From Streptomyces sp. NBC_01775 (lineage in GTDB: Bacteria > Actinomycetota > Actinomycetes > Streptomycetales > Streptomycetaceae): DNA of 64,000 bases. How positions within the stretch are numbered: position 1 is the first letter of the stretch; every line of letters begins with the position of its first letter. The notes beneath the pieces are model-generated. The model had not been told where the DNA came from. It worked only from the letters and a program-made list of their open reading frames with translations, and did no database searches. Below are positions 27,101-35,526 of the stretch, one piece after another. The stretch spans positions 6,200,001 to 6,264,000 of the forward strand of contig NZ_CP109104.1 in NCBI RefSeq assembly GCF_035917675.1, in the 5' to 3' direction. Made by a program: the position numbers and the translations under genes.

Positions 27101-27581
27101 CGGACGCGCCGGAGCGGCCGGCTCCCGCACGCGTGCCGGATGCCTCGGGACGCCCGTCCGGAGACTGCTCGTGACGGGCCTGTCCATGACCTGTCTCGCG
27201 CACGGTGCGCACCCCGGCGGAGCGCAGGGTCTCGCGGATCACGTCCAGCGCGTACGGATCCGCGTCCTCGTCCACGATCAGCGCGGCCTCGGAATGTGCG
27301 GGGACGAACGAGCCCCGCTCGCGCATCGTCTGGGGGCGGGGCCAGACCGGCGGCAGCTCACCGCGCGCGTCGTCGTCATCCGGAGTGCCCGCCGCCGGCC
27401 CGTCGGGCGAGGGCGGGGGAGCGGCCTGTGCCGCGGGCGCGCCGCCGATCAGCCCGGAGACGACCGCGGCCGTGAGCGCGGCGGCGCTCACCCGGCTCCA
27501 GCCGCCAGGTACGGAGTGACGGGTGCCCGTGGCGTGGGAAGGCGCCTCCAGGCCGCCGTCGCCGCGCGCCGCTGTCCCCAC
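24117..27581 (-). CDS. Secreted GH84-type beta-N-acetylglucosaminidase/hyaluronidase-like protein
   Basis: 1154 aa. Signal peptide with hydrophobic core AAALTAAVVSGLIGGAPAAQA, an N-terminal GH20b-like domain (about 60-215), a GH84-like catalytic barrel (about 225-520; GTTEGFYGQPW is its hallmark), a helical region, a Pro/Gly linker, and a C-terminal F5/8-type C carbohydrate-binding domain (about 1005-1140). The family removes GlcNAc from glycans or glycoproteins. The usual catalytic Asp-Asp pair appears here as Glu374-Asp375 (FEDVSYSEWH). GTG 27581 is chosen because of GGGGAGGA just upstream; the frame stays open to 27899 with starts such as GTG 27743, but these would put the signal peptide far from the N-terminus. 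Confidence 0.85.
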   Translation of the reverse strand: MGTAARGDGGLEAPSHATGTRHSVPGGWSRVSAAALTAAVVSGLIGGAPAAQAAPPPSPDGPAAGTPDDDDARGELPPVWPRPQTMRERGSFVPAHSEAALIVDEDADPYALDVIRETLRSAGVRTVRETGHGQARHEQSPDGRPEASGTRAGAGRSGASGHPRRTEQPIPPDSLVVRVGTGSAEGALRALRAPARSDLPRGGYRLATGRHDGRDTVALEGADDDGLFYAAQTLRQLVTRHEGARGFPGVTVRDWPAAPVRGTTEGFYGQPWTSEERLAQLDFLGRTKQNRYLYAPGDDPYRQAARWRDPYPAGQRAEFRKLTERAKRNHVVLSWAVSPGQDLCFSSKDDRKALLRKLDAMRALGVRSFQLRFEDVSYSEWHCDNDADTYGSGPEAAARAQAELTNEVAKHLAERHPGAEPLSLVPTEFYQKGRTDYRAALAKRLDDRVEIGWSGVGVVPRTITGDELARAQTAFPRHRLVTLDNYPVNDYAQDRIFLGPYQGREPAVANGSAALLTNAMEQPTASRIPLFTAADYAWNPRGYRPQESWRAAIDEVAGGREADPRTRAAVHALAGNDTSSVLDGDESAYVRPLLEAFWTAYERGDKQELAKAAKRLRTAFSAMRTAPSRVPSGLAKEVEPWLSELSRLGEAGERSVDMVVAQARGDGAAVWKAQLDVRRLRAESEQRGKHKATVGKGVLAAFADKALRLSDEWTGVRKPKSDGGDQGSPGSPGKNAGHPEGSDGAKASGAPGGAPGRKPAVHGTPGPVPGSPLSSVVDGDPATAYRAAGVPAAGRFTPDSPPMLVPPSQGGGPEEAARRPAMTLALPEARPLRAVTVLTGPGSGTRAKVQAHVPGKGWHSLGALSESGWTQLTAGHDRAKADALRLVWAKDTEPPVVHEITPWYADTPKTSLALPRTTVDAVIGGSPARAHARLTGHRPSDVRGKVTVKAPKGFTVRTPARSTVRRGGTVDVPLRITADNSVKAGTYRVPVSFRGERVTLTVRAYPRTSGPDLAREGRASSSADETKDFPAAAVTDGKRGTRWSSPAKDGEWVQVELARKARVGQVVLHWQDAYASRYRIQVSPDGKRWRTAATVRDGEGGKESVRMDAPADTRFVRVQGDKRATRYGISLWSVGIHAVDGGKARHARRTGDRS

Positions 27582-28256
27582 CGCTTCCTCCCCGATGTTC
27601 TGGCCGGAACCATCAGGCCCCGTGTGCGAGGCCCCTGTCCGGACCGTGCCCGTTCCTGTGCGCGTGCCCGTGCCCGCGCCACCCGTGCGCACTCTGTCGT
27701 GCACGTCCTTGTGCGCGTTCCGTGCACGTGCCGTCACGCCCTCGCCAGCACGATAGGCGCGGTGGTGCCTCCCGGTGCGCCACTGGGTGCCACAGGTGTG
27801 CCACAAACGCGAGCGGGGCATGCGACGCGAGCGGAGCACACCGGTGGACACGCGCGTACGTGGGAGCACGCGCGTACGGCGCCGGGCGGACGGCGACACG
27901 CGTCACCGGATGCCCGGAGGGGAGGGGCCCACCGGATTCTAGGAGCCCGCGAGCCCGCCGTCGCGGGGTTTGGCCGCAGCCGCAGCCGCAGCCGCAGCCG
28001 CAGCCGCAGCCGCCGCCGCAGCCGCGAGAGGGGGCGTCGCCCGGTGCCGGACCGATCCCGGAGGGCTCTCCGCAAATACTGTCGTGAGATGCCCGAAAGG
28101 TCCCCTGAGTCTCCTCTTCCGGGGCGCCGGCATCGGTAAATCGCCGCGGGAACCGACGTGAGCTGGGACACGTTCCCCCGGTGGATACGTCTGCGCGCCC
28201 GCCGACTGGGTAAGGCGAGTCCTGTCCGCCCTTTCGTCAACGAACGGAGGCCTCCC
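27582..28256. other. 675-base intergenic region with GCCGCA microsatellite
   Basis: Divergent intergenic region between the GH84 gene and the small malQ-coupled gene. It holds an Arg/Gly-type low-complexity stretch continuing the GH84 frame, the hexanucleotide repeat at 27973-28026, and an AT-richer patch at 28070-28085. It ends in ACGGAGG (28244-28250) before GTG 28257. I see no convincing gene inside it. Confidence 0.5.
27973..28026. repeat. Hexanucleotide tandem repeat (GCCGCA)n
   Basis: Nine 6-base units: six perfect GCCGCA, then GCCGCC, GCCGCA and GCCGCG. The repeat is intergenic and likely to vary in copy number by slippage. Confidence 0.9.
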
Positions 28257-28538
28257 GTGGCCGCGTCCGCTGAACTTCTGATGTCCGCCCTCTCTCCGCT
28301 CCCCCAGCAGCGGACCCTCTCCAAACGAGGGCACGAGCCGGTAGACCTGTCCGGTGTGTCCGACCCCGACTCCGGACTCGACGGCTCGTGCACCTGCGGC
28401 TGTGCCGACGCCCCCCTCACCAGCGAGCCTCCGCTCGCCGACGCCACCCCGCTGACCAGCGAGCCCCCGCTCGCCGAAGCGCCCCTGACCAGCGAGCCGA
28501 CCGGCCTCGGCTTCGGCACGGAGCCAGCGGACATCTGA
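28257..28538 (+). CDS. Small unknown protein coupled to malQ, with Cys motif and repeated tail
   Basis: 93 aa from GTG 28257, seven bases after ACGGAGG. The stop overlaps the malQ ATG in TGATG, so the pair is translationally coupled. There is no signal peptide or membrane segment. A mid-protein SCTCGC motif (three Cys in five residues) is followed by three near-copies of PLTSEPPLA. The repeated tail is acidic/Pro-rich. I do not recognise a family. The coupling and Shine-Dalgarno support it being real; a role with the glucanotransferase, metal binding or a modified-peptide precursor are all open. The frame extends upstream to 28158 without ribosome-binding support. Confidence 0.6.
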   Translation: MAASAELLMSALSPLPQQRTLSKRGHEPVDLSGVSDPDSGLDGSCTCGCADAPLTSEPPLADATPLTSEPPLAEAPLTSEPTGLGFGTEPADI

Positions 28539-30856
28539 TGCCCCTCCCCGAGGCTCCGTCCGGGGGGACCCCCCTCGCGCGGCTCGCCGCCGCGCACGGG
28601 GTCTCGCTGTCCTACGAGACCGCACCGGGCCGCCAGGTCCGGGTGCCCGAGGAGACGGTCGTCTCCGTGCTCGCGGCATTAGGAGTCGACGCCTCGACGC
28701 CGGACGCCGTCCGCGCGGCGCTGGAGCGGCACGAGCGGGACAGCAGCCGGCTGCTTCCTCCCACCGTCGTGCTGCGCTCCGGCGCGCGCACCGGCTCCGC
28801 GTATCCGGAGCCGCCCTCCAGCGGCTCCCTTGCGGAGTTATCCGCGTTATCCGCGTTATCCGCCAAGGTCGCCGCTCCCGGGCCCCTCCCCGGCCCCGAT
28901 GCCGGGCCCGCCCCCACTTCCGGCTCCGCTTCCCCCTCCGTGGCCGCGCTCGCCGGGCTTCCCGAAGGCACCGTCCTGCGCGTCGTCACCGACAGCGGCG
29001 AGACCCTCGGCTGGGGCCCCGGCACCGAGCTGCCGTCAGGTGTGCACACCCTGTTCGCGCACGCCCCCGGCGACCGCGCGGCCCACAGCACGCTCATCGT
29101 CGCCCCCGAGCTCTTCCCCGCCCCCAGGGTGCGGCCCGGCCGCGAGCGCGGTCACGGCGTGCTGGTGCAGCTCTACTCCCTGCTCTCCTCGCGCTCCTGG
29201 GGCATGGGCGACCTCGCCGACCTCAGCGACCTCGCCGGGTGGGCGGGGCGCACGCTGGGCGCCGACTTCATCCAGCTCAACCCGCTGCACAGCGCGGTAC
29301 CGGCGGCTGCGGGCGCGCGGATGGACCCCTCCCCGTACCGCCCCTCCTCGCGGTGCTTCCCCGACCCCGTACACCTGCGGATCGAGGAGATCCCCGAGTA
29401 CGCCTACCTCGACGCGGGCGACCGGCAGCGGGCTGCCGCGCTGCTCTCGCGCGCCGCGGCACTGCGGGACGCGGTGCTGCGCAAGGACGCCTACATCGAG
29501 CGGGACGCCGTGTGGGGCCTCAAGCGGGAGGCGCTGGAGCTGGTGCGCAAGGTCCCGCTCGGGCCGGGCCGGCGCACGGCCTACTGCGACTTCCTGGCCG
29601 AGCGCGGCCAGGCGCTGGAGGACCACGCGACCTGGTGCGCCTTCGCCGAGCTGCACGGCCCCGACTGGCGCTCCTGGCCCGCCGGGCTCGACGACCCGCG
29701 CTCGGCGCGTACGGCCGACGCGCGGGACGAGCACATGGAGCGCGTCGACTTCCACTGCTGGGCAGCGTGGCTCACCGACGGCCAGCTCGCCGCCGCGCAG
29801 CGCAGCGCCCGCGAGGCCGGGATGCCCGTCGGGCTGGTGCACGACCTCGCCGTCGGCGTCCATCCGAGCGGCGCCGACGCGTGGGCGCAGCAGGAGATCC
29901 TCGCGCAGGGCATCACGGTCGGCGCGCCTCCCGACGCGTTCAACGTGCAGGGGCAGGACTGGGGGCTGCCGCCCTGGCGCCCGGACGCGCTGGCCGGGAC
30001 GGGGTACGCGGCCTACCGCGAGGTGCTGGCCGGGCTGCTGCGGCACGCGGGCGCACTGCGCGTCGACCACGTGATGGGCCACTCGCGGCTGTGGTGGGTC
30101 CCCGAGGGCCGTCCGCCCACCGAGGGCACATACGTGCGGTACGACACCGAGGCCATGCACGGTGTCCTCGCCCTGGAGGCGCACCGGGCGCGGGCCGCGG
30201 TCATCGGCGAGGACCTGGGCACGGTCGAGCCCGGAGTCCGCGAGGAGCTGGCCTCCCGGCGGGTGCTGGGCACCTCGGTGCTGTGGTTCGAGCGGGACTA
30301 CGCGCGCGAACGGGAGGCCACAGCGGGCACGGAGCCGGACGGGCGCGGGGGAGCGGCCGTCCGCGAGGAGAGCGGCAGAACGGCGCCGCTGCCCCCGGAG
30401 CGCTGGCGGACCGACTGCCTGGCGACGGCGACCACGCACGACCTGCCCAGCACGGCGGCGCGCCTGACCGGTGCCCACATCGAACTGCGCGAACGGCTCG
30501 GGCTGCTGGCCCGCACGGCGGCCGACGAGCGCGCGGCCGACAGCGCCGAACTCGCCGAGTGGCTCTCGCTGTTCGAGCGGCTGCGGCTGCTGCCGGAGGG
30601 GAGGGGCGACGAGGAGGGCCAGATCAAGGCGGTCTACCGCTTCCTCGCCGGAACGCCCGCCCGGATGCTCGGCGTATGGCTGCCCGACGCCGTGGGCGAC
30701 CGGCGGGCGCAGAACGTGCCGGGCACCAGCGTGGAATACCCCAACTGGCGGCTGCCGTTGGCGGACGCCGGAGGCCGCCCTGTCACGCTGGACGAGCTGA
30801 CCACCTTGCCGCGGGTCCGCGAGCTGTTCGCGGAGCTGCGGCGTTCCCTGGACTGA
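28538..30856 (+). CDS. malQ: 4-alpha-glucanotransferase (amylomaltase)
   Basis: 772 aa, GH77. Transfers alpha-1,4-glucan chains between maltodextrins in the cytoplasm, for glycogen and maltose use. An N-terminal extension of about 200 residues precedes the barrel, as in other actinobacterial MalQ proteins. The catalytic residues are Asp510 in LRVDHVMG (nucleophile), Glu558 in IGEDLGT (acid/base) and Asp635 in TTHDLPSTA. The insert at about 90-140 is Ala/Pro/Ser-rich and has a GCGTTATCC short repeat near 28836-28865. ATG 28538 overlaps the stop of the small upstream gene. Confidence 0.93.
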   Translation: MPLPEAPSGGTPLARLAAAHGVSLSYETAPGRQVRVPEETVVSVLAALGVDASTPDAVRAALERHERDSSRLLPPTVVLRSGARTGSAYPEPPSSGSLAELSALSALSAKVAAPGPLPGPDAGPAPTSGSASPSVAALAGLPEGTVLRVVTDSGETLGWGPGTELPSGVHTLFAHAPGDRAAHSTLIVAPELFPAPRVRPGRERGHGVLVQLYSLLSSRSWGMGDLADLSDLAGWAGRTLGADFIQLNPLHSAVPAAAGARMDPSPYRPSSRCFPDPVHLRIEEIPEYAYLDAGDRQRAAALLSRAAALRDAVLRKDAYIERDAVWGLKREALELVRKVPLGPGRRTAYCDFLAERGQALEDHATWCAFAELHGPDWRSWPAGLDDPRSARTADARDEHMERVDFHCWAAWLTDGQLAAAQRSAREAGMPVGLVHDLAVGVHPSGADAWAQQEILAQGITVGAPPDAFNVQGQDWGLPPWRPDALAGTGYAAYREVLAGLLRHAGALRVDHVMGHSRLWWVPEGRPPTEGTYVRYDTEAMHGVLALEAHRARAAVIGEDLGTVEPGVREELASRRVLGTSVLWFERDYAREREATAGTEPDGRGGAAVREESGRTAPLPPERWRTDCLATATTHDLPSTAARLTGAHIELRERLGLLARTAADERAADSAELAEWLSLFERLRLLPEGRGDEEGQIKAVYRFLAGTPARMLGVWLPDAVGDRRAQNVPGTSVEYPNWRLPLADAGGRPVTLDELTTLPRVRELFAELRRSLD

Positions 30857-31093
30857 CGCCCGTACGCCGGGCAGGCTGTAACCCGGCTCGAATCCAGCCC
30901 CCCTCCCCGGACGGCTCCTCGCCCGGAACGGTCCGGCCCGGCCCGGTCCGTCCCGGAACGCACGGTGCGGGTGCCCGGTGTTCGTCCCCACCGCGCGGAG
31001 GAAGCGGCTGCGGAGAGCTGGTGGCCGGGAGTGGCCGGCACGCGGGTGACGGCCTCCAGGGGAAGGCCGGAGGCGCGGGGAAGCGGGGGTGGC

Positions 31094-33901
31094 GTGAAGG
31101 CTGAGTACACGGTGCTCGGTGACATCGGCCTACGGGTCGACGGGCGACCCGTAGGACTGGGACATCTGCGGCAGCGCACCGTACTGGCCGTGCTGCTGGT
31201 GGAGGACGGGCGTGCGGTCACCGCTGACCAGCTTGCCGAAAGGGTCTGGGGGGAACCACTCCCCGGCAGTTTCCGCAGCACTCTGTACGGCTACATCTCC
31301 CGCCTTCGGGGTCTTCTCGCCGCGACCGGCGCGGGCGGCATCGTCAAGGGACAGGGCGGATACCGGCTTCAGGCCGTGGATGCCGGGACCGACTTGCGGC
31401 GGTTCCGGCAGCTGGCCGCCCAGGCAAGGGACACTCCGGACCAGAAGGCAGCCGACCGGCTGTTCACCCGGGCGCTGGAGGTGTGGGCCGGTGACTTCTG
31501 CGCCGGTGTGGACACACCCTGGTTCAACGAACTGCGCGGCCATCTCGCGCAGGAGCGGTTCGCCGTGGAACTGGACCGCAACGATGTCGCGCTGCACCAC
31601 GGCCGGCACCGGGAACTGCTGCCGGAGCTGACCGACCGGGCGGACAGGTACGAGCTGGACCAGCGGCTGGCGGGCCAGTTGATCCTCGCGCTCCACCGGT
31701 GCGGCAGGACCGCCGATGCCCTGCACCGCTACGAGTACCTCAGCGGACGGCTCGCCGAGGAACTGGGGATGGACCCCGGCGGTCCGCTGCGGCGGTTGCA
31801 CCAGCAGCTCCTGAGCTGTGACCCGGCGCTCGACCCCGCCCCTTCCGCGAGCGCCGCCACGGGGACGGCACAAGCGCCCGTGCCGCACCAGCTTCCCGCG
31901 CCGCCCCGGCCGTTCACCGGCCGTCGGCGGGAGCTGGCCGAACTGACGGACCGGCTGGCAGGCTCCGAGGGCGGGCACCTCCTGACCATCGGCGGCCCCG
32001 GCGGGGTGGGCAAGACCTGGCTGGCCCTGCACTGGGCCCACACGCACAGCGACGGCTTCCCCGACGGACAGCTCTACGCGGATCTGCATGGATACGACCC
32101 GTCCGTCGAACCAGTGGATCCGGCCGCGGTGATCCGCAACATCCTCCACGCCTTCGGCGTCGCTCCCGAGAGCGTGCCGCCCGATCCGGCGGCGCGGTCC
32201 GCCCTCTACCGGAGTGTGCTCGCCGGCCGCCGCTTGATCGTCGTCCTCGACAACGCCCGTGACGAGAACCAGGTGCGCCCGCTGCTGCCAGGCAGTCCGA
32301 GCAGCACCGTGCTGGTGACCAGCCGCAACCGCCTCACCGCACTCGCCGCCACGCACGGCAGCCGGGAACTGCCTCTCGATGTCTTCGGGGAGACCGAGGC
32401 ACGCACACTGCTCACGCTCCGGCTGGGGGCCGAGCGGGCCGCCGCCGAAGACGGTGCGGTCACCACCATGCTGGAGCACTGCGGCGGCCTGCCACTCGCG
32501 TTGAGCATCATCGCGGCCCGGGCGGCGGCCCGTCCGGACTTCCCTCTCGAAGTCCACGCCGACGAACTACGGGAAACCACAGGGCGGCTGGACGTCCTGG
32601 ACGCCGGGGACCTGACCGCGGACCTGCGCGCCGTCTTCTCCTCCTCCGTCCGCGCGCTCAGCCCGCCCGCGCGAGACCTCTTCGCGCTGCTGGGACCGGC
32701 GCCCGGCCCCGACATCGGACTCCCGGCCGTCGCCTGTCTCACCGCCTCACCGGCCTCCCGCGCCCGCGTCACGCTGCGGGAGCTGGTGACCGCTCACCTG
32801 GTGTACGAGGACAAGCCCGGCCGCTACCGGATGCATGACCTGCTGCGGCTGTACGCGGCCGAACAGGCCGCGGAGCGCGGGGAGCGGACCGTGGAGCCAC
32901 CCGGTGGAGAGGAGGCGGATGCCGGGCCGCTCCGGCGCCTCGTGGACTTCTACCTGCACTCCGCCCACGCCGCCGAACGCCTGCTGCATCCGCACCGCAC
33001 CCCTTTGGAGATCGGCGAGCCCACCGCCGGCTGCGCGCCGGACGTCCCCCCGGACGAGGTCTCCGCCTTCACCTGGCTCGAGAACAACCACCCCCATCTG
33101 CTCGCCGCTCAGCGGCTGGCCGCCCGGGAGGGCCGGCATGCGGTGGTGTGGCACCTGGCCTGGAGCCTGGACACCTACCACCGCAGGCGCGGACACGTGC
33201 ACAGCCAGCTCCTCACCTGGCGCGCGGGCCGGGCTGCCGCAGCGCAGCTCGCCGATCCCGCCGCGCAGGCTCTCGCCTGCCGCTGCCTGGGAATCGCCTG
33301 CATCCGCGCCGGACTCCACGAGGAGGCGCTGGAACACCTGCACGAGGCACTGCGACGGGCGAAGGAAACCGGCGATGTGGCCGGGCAGGCCCACAGCCGG
33401 CTGATCCTCGCCTACGCGTGGGAAAGCCGGGGGAACGACGAACAGGCGCTACGGCACGCCGGTCCGGCCCTGCCCCTTTTCGAGGCGCTCGCCGTCCAGG
33501 TGTGGACCGCGCAGGCCCACACCCAGGTGGGGTTGTACTGCGCTCGGCTGGGACAGTACGGGCGAGCGCGCACACACTGCCGCACCGCCCTCGCGCTCTT
33601 CCGCCACCAGGACGAACGCGACGGAATGGCTGACGCCGAAAGCACCCTGGGCTACATCGCCCACCACGAAGGCCGGCCGGGCCGGGCACGGCACCACTAC
33701 GAGCAGGCGCTGCGCTTGTTCCAGGAGCTGGGCCACGCCTACCGGGAGGCGGAGACCCTCGACCGGCTGGGTGACGTCCTCTCCTCACTGGGGCGTGAGG
33801 AGGAAGCACAGAGCGCCTGGAGCGAGGCGTTGACGCTGTACCGGGCACAGCACCGCGAGCAGGAGGCACAGGCGGTGACGGAGCACCTGCACCGGAGCTG
33901 A
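31094..33901 (+). CDS. AfsR/SARP-type transcriptional regulator (wHTH-BTAD-NB-ARC-TPR)
   Basis: 935 aa. An OmpR-like winged helix (about 1-95, TVLAVLLVEDGRAVTADQL), a BTAD domain (about 98-245), an NB-ARC STAND ATPase (Walker A GGPGGVGKTW at about 299-308, Walker B LIVVLDNARD near 381-390) and C-terminal TPRs (about 690-930). This is the AfsR layout: a DNA-binding activator controlled by nucleotide and TPR-bound signals, often of secondary metabolism. No biosynthetic genes are near, so it is an orphan, possibly global, regulator. GTG 31094 follows a GGGGG stretch at 31084-31088; the open frame continues back to 30965. 237 untranslated bases separate it from malQ. Confidence 0.9.
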   Translation: MKAEYTVLGDIGLRVDGRPVGLGHLRQRTVLAVLLVEDGRAVTADQLAERVWGEPLPGSFRSTLYGYISRLRGLLAATGAGGIVKGQGGYRLQAVDAGTDLRRFRQLAAQARDTPDQKAADRLFTRALEVWAGDFCAGVDTPWFNELRGHLAQERFAVELDRNDVALHHGRHRELLPELTDRADRYELDQRLAGQLILALHRCGRTADALHRYEYLSGRLAEELGMDPGGPLRRLHQQLLSCDPALDPAPSASAATGTAQAPVPHQLPAPPRPFTGRRRELAELTDRLAGSEGGHLLTIGGPGGVGKTWLALHWAHTHSDGFPDGQLYADLHGYDPSVEPVDPAAVIRNILHAFGVAPESVPPDPAARSALYRSVLAGRRLIVVLDNARDENQVRPLLPGSPSSTVLVTSRNRLTALAATHGSRELPLDVFGETEARTLLTLRLGAERAAAEDGAVTTMLEHCGGLPLALSIIAARAAARPDFPLEVHADELRETTGRLDVLDAGDLTADLRAVFSSSVRALSPPARDLFALLGPAPGPDIGLPAVACLTASPASRARVTLRELVTAHLVYEDKPGRYRMHDLLRLYAAEQAAERGERTVEPPGGEEADAGPLRRLVDFYLHSAHAAERLLHPHRTPLEIGEPTAGCAPDVPPDEVSAFTWLENNHPHLLAAQRLAAREGRHAVVWHLAWSLDTYHRRRGHVHSQLLTWRAGRAAAAQLADPAAQALACRCLGIACIRAGLHEEALEHLHEALRRAKETGDVAGQAHSRLILAYAWESRGNDEQALRHAGPALPLFEALAVQVWTAQAHTQVGLYCARLGQYGRARTHCRTALALFRHQDERDGMADAESTLGYIAHHEGRPGRARHHYEQALRLFQELGHAYREAETLDRLGDVLSSLGREEEAQSAWSEALTLYRAQHREQEAQAVTEHLHRS

Positions 33902-34065
33902 CGGGACGTGCGTGCGACCGCGGCGAGCTGGGGGCCGGCGTCCCCGCACCTCGGCCGGGCGCCCCGGGGCGACGGCCAGGCGCCGGTCCGAGGCGGTGGC
34001 CGGGCGTCGGTGCGATAAGCGCACCCCGGCGCGCGGGCCGTTCACCCGTCCGATATGTTGGCTGT

Positions 34066-34314
34066 GTGAGCAACAAGGCAACCAAGAACGCCCTGCGCGC
34101 CGGAACGGTCACCGCCGGAGCGACGCTGCTGATGCTGCTGTCGTCCCCCGCCTTCGCGGTCACCCCCGACGACGGCGACGACCCCGGCCCGGGCCTCAGC
34201 ATCATCGAGACCCTCGGGCTGTACGTCGCCGCTCCCATCGTGCTCTTCCTCGTGATCGCCGCGCTGGTCACCATCAGCGACAAGAACAGCAAGAAGAGCA
34301 CCCGGAGCAGCTGA
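34066..34314 (+). CDS. Small membrane protein
   Basis: 82 aa. An N-terminal hydrophobic signal-like segment (about 10-31, ending SSPAFAV), a short Asp/Pro/Gly-rich stretch (DDGDDPGPG), a membrane helix (about 45-70) and a basic Lys/Ser tail. It is probably membrane-anchored with a short outside loop. Small proteins like this are common in Streptomyces; the function is unknown. GTG 34066 has CGATATGTT only about ten bases ahead, which could be a -10 element for a leaderless or very short-leader message. It follows the AfsR-like gene at 164 bases. Confidence 0.75.
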   Translation: MSNKATKNALRAGTVTAGATLLMLLSSPAFAVTPDDGDDPGPGLSIIETLGLYVAAPIVLFLVIAALVTISDKNSKKSTRSS

Positions 34315-34431
34315 GGGACGCCGCATTATCGGCGTTCGAACTGCCGTGCTTTAGGACAGGGTTGTCCGCTTTTGGCGACAGCTTTGTCACATACGTTGGC
34401 AGCGGGGACTCCGCGGGGAATCGCGGAGAGC

Positions 34432-35457
34432 ATGACGCACAACGCACCGCTCTCGCCCCGCCCTCTCAGCCACCTCCCCGAGGCCCGGCGCAGTGTGATG
34501 ACCGCCGGCGCCCTGCGCGAGCACGGCATCACCGCCGCCATGGCCGAGGAACGCTGCCGCCCGGGAGGCCCCTGGCGGATGCTGCTCCCCGGCGTGTGCC
34601 TGCTCCACGCCGGCGAGCCCACCAGTGAGGAACGGCTGCGCGCTGCCCTGCTGTACGCGGTGGCCCCGAGCGGGTCCCGGACGGACCCGGACGGTGTGCC
34701 GCCCGGGATTCCGCCCGGAGCGATGATCACCGGGCTCGCCGCTCTCGCGCTGCACTGCTTCAACGCCGTCCCCTCGCTGCTGTCGCTGGACCGGCTCGAC
34801 GTCCTCGTCCCGCGCGGGCGCAGGCCGCGCTCGACCGGGTGCGTGCGCATCGTCAGGACCCAGACCCTCCCCGAGCCCGAAGAGATCACCGGACTGCCCG
34901 TGGCCCCCGTGCCGCGCGCGCTGGCCGACGCCGTCGCCGCGCTGGAGGACGCCGTCATGGTGCGGCGGCTGCTGACCGAGTCGGTGCGCGGCGGGCACTG
35001 CGAGCCGCAGCCGGTGTTGCACGAGCTGGCCAGGGCCCGGCTGCTGGGCAGGCCCCATGTGACGGACGCCGTGGACGGGCTGCTCGCCGAGGGCCGCGCG
35101 CTGGCCGAGGGCCGCCTGTACGACATGGTCTTCCAGCACGGCCTGCCCGACCCCTGCTGGAACGTCGAACTGCGGGTGCCGGGCGGCCCCGGACTGGGCG
35201 GCGTCGATGCCTACTGGCCCGACCACGCGGTCGCGCTGGAGATCGACGCGCGGCCCGCACAGGCGGATGACGAGGAGACGTGGGGTACGTACGCCCGCAA
35301 GCGCGAGGCCCTCGAACGCCTCGGCGTCACCGTCGTGTACGTCACCCAGACGAAGCTGCGGGACTCCCTCGCCCAGCAGGCCGCCGTCGTCCGGACGGCG
35401 CTGATGACCTCCGCCGAACGCGAACCCGCCTCCCTCGTGTCCGTACGGCCGCGCTGA
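34432..35457 (+). CDS. DUF559/Vsr-like PD-(D/E)XK domain protein
   Basis: 341 aa. An N-terminal region resembles the winged-helix/AbiEi-like part of stand-alone actinobacterial proteins (SVMTAGALREHGITAAM). The C-terminal region has the nuclease-fold pattern Asp (GGVDAYWPDH), then Glu-x-Asp (VALEIDAR), then a helix and VTVVYVTQTKLRD, as in DUF559/Vsr-like proteins. No nuclease activity can be claimed from this. ATG 34432 follows GCGGAGAG. Upstream frame 34372 would include AT-rich promoter-like DNA (TTTGTCACATACGTT) as protein and is rejected. A 7-base tandem repeat follows the stop. Confidence 0.65.
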   Translation: MTHNAPLSPRPLSHLPEARRSVMTAGALREHGITAAMAEERCRPGGPWRMLLPGVCLLHAGEPTSEERLRAALLYAVAPSGSRTDPDGVPPGIPPGAMITGLAALALHCFNAVPSLLSLDRLDVLVPRGRRPRSTGCVRIVRTQTLPEPEEITGLPVAPVPRALADAVAALEDAVMVRRLLTESVRGGHCEPQPVLHELARARLLGRPHVTDAVDGLLAEGRALAEGRLYDMVFQHGLPDPCWNVELRVPGGPGLGGVDAYWPDHAVALEIDARPAQADDEETWGTYARKREALERLGVTVVYVTQTKLRDSLAQQAAVVRTALMTSAEREPASLVSVRPR

Positions 35458-35490
35458 AGCCGCAAGCCGCAAGCCGCAAGCCGCAAGCCT
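35455..35490. repeat. GCCGCAA tandem repeat after a stop codon
   Basis: Four to five head-to-tail copies of the 7-base unit GCCGCAA begin right after the TGA at 35455-35457 and run to about 35490, in the 69-base gap to the convergent serine hydrolase gene. Confidence 0.85.
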
Positions 35491-35526
35491 TCGAGCGTCG
35501 GCTCCCAAGGCTCAAGCGCCGGGCCG

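Noticed and set aside
27973..28026. Possible CRISPR array
   Set aside because: It is a simple hexanucleotide repeat without spacers. No cas genes are present anywhere in the window.
31094..33901. SARP-type regulator as marker of a biosynthetic gene cluster
   Set aside because: No polyketide, peptide, terpene or other biosynthetic genes lie on either side.
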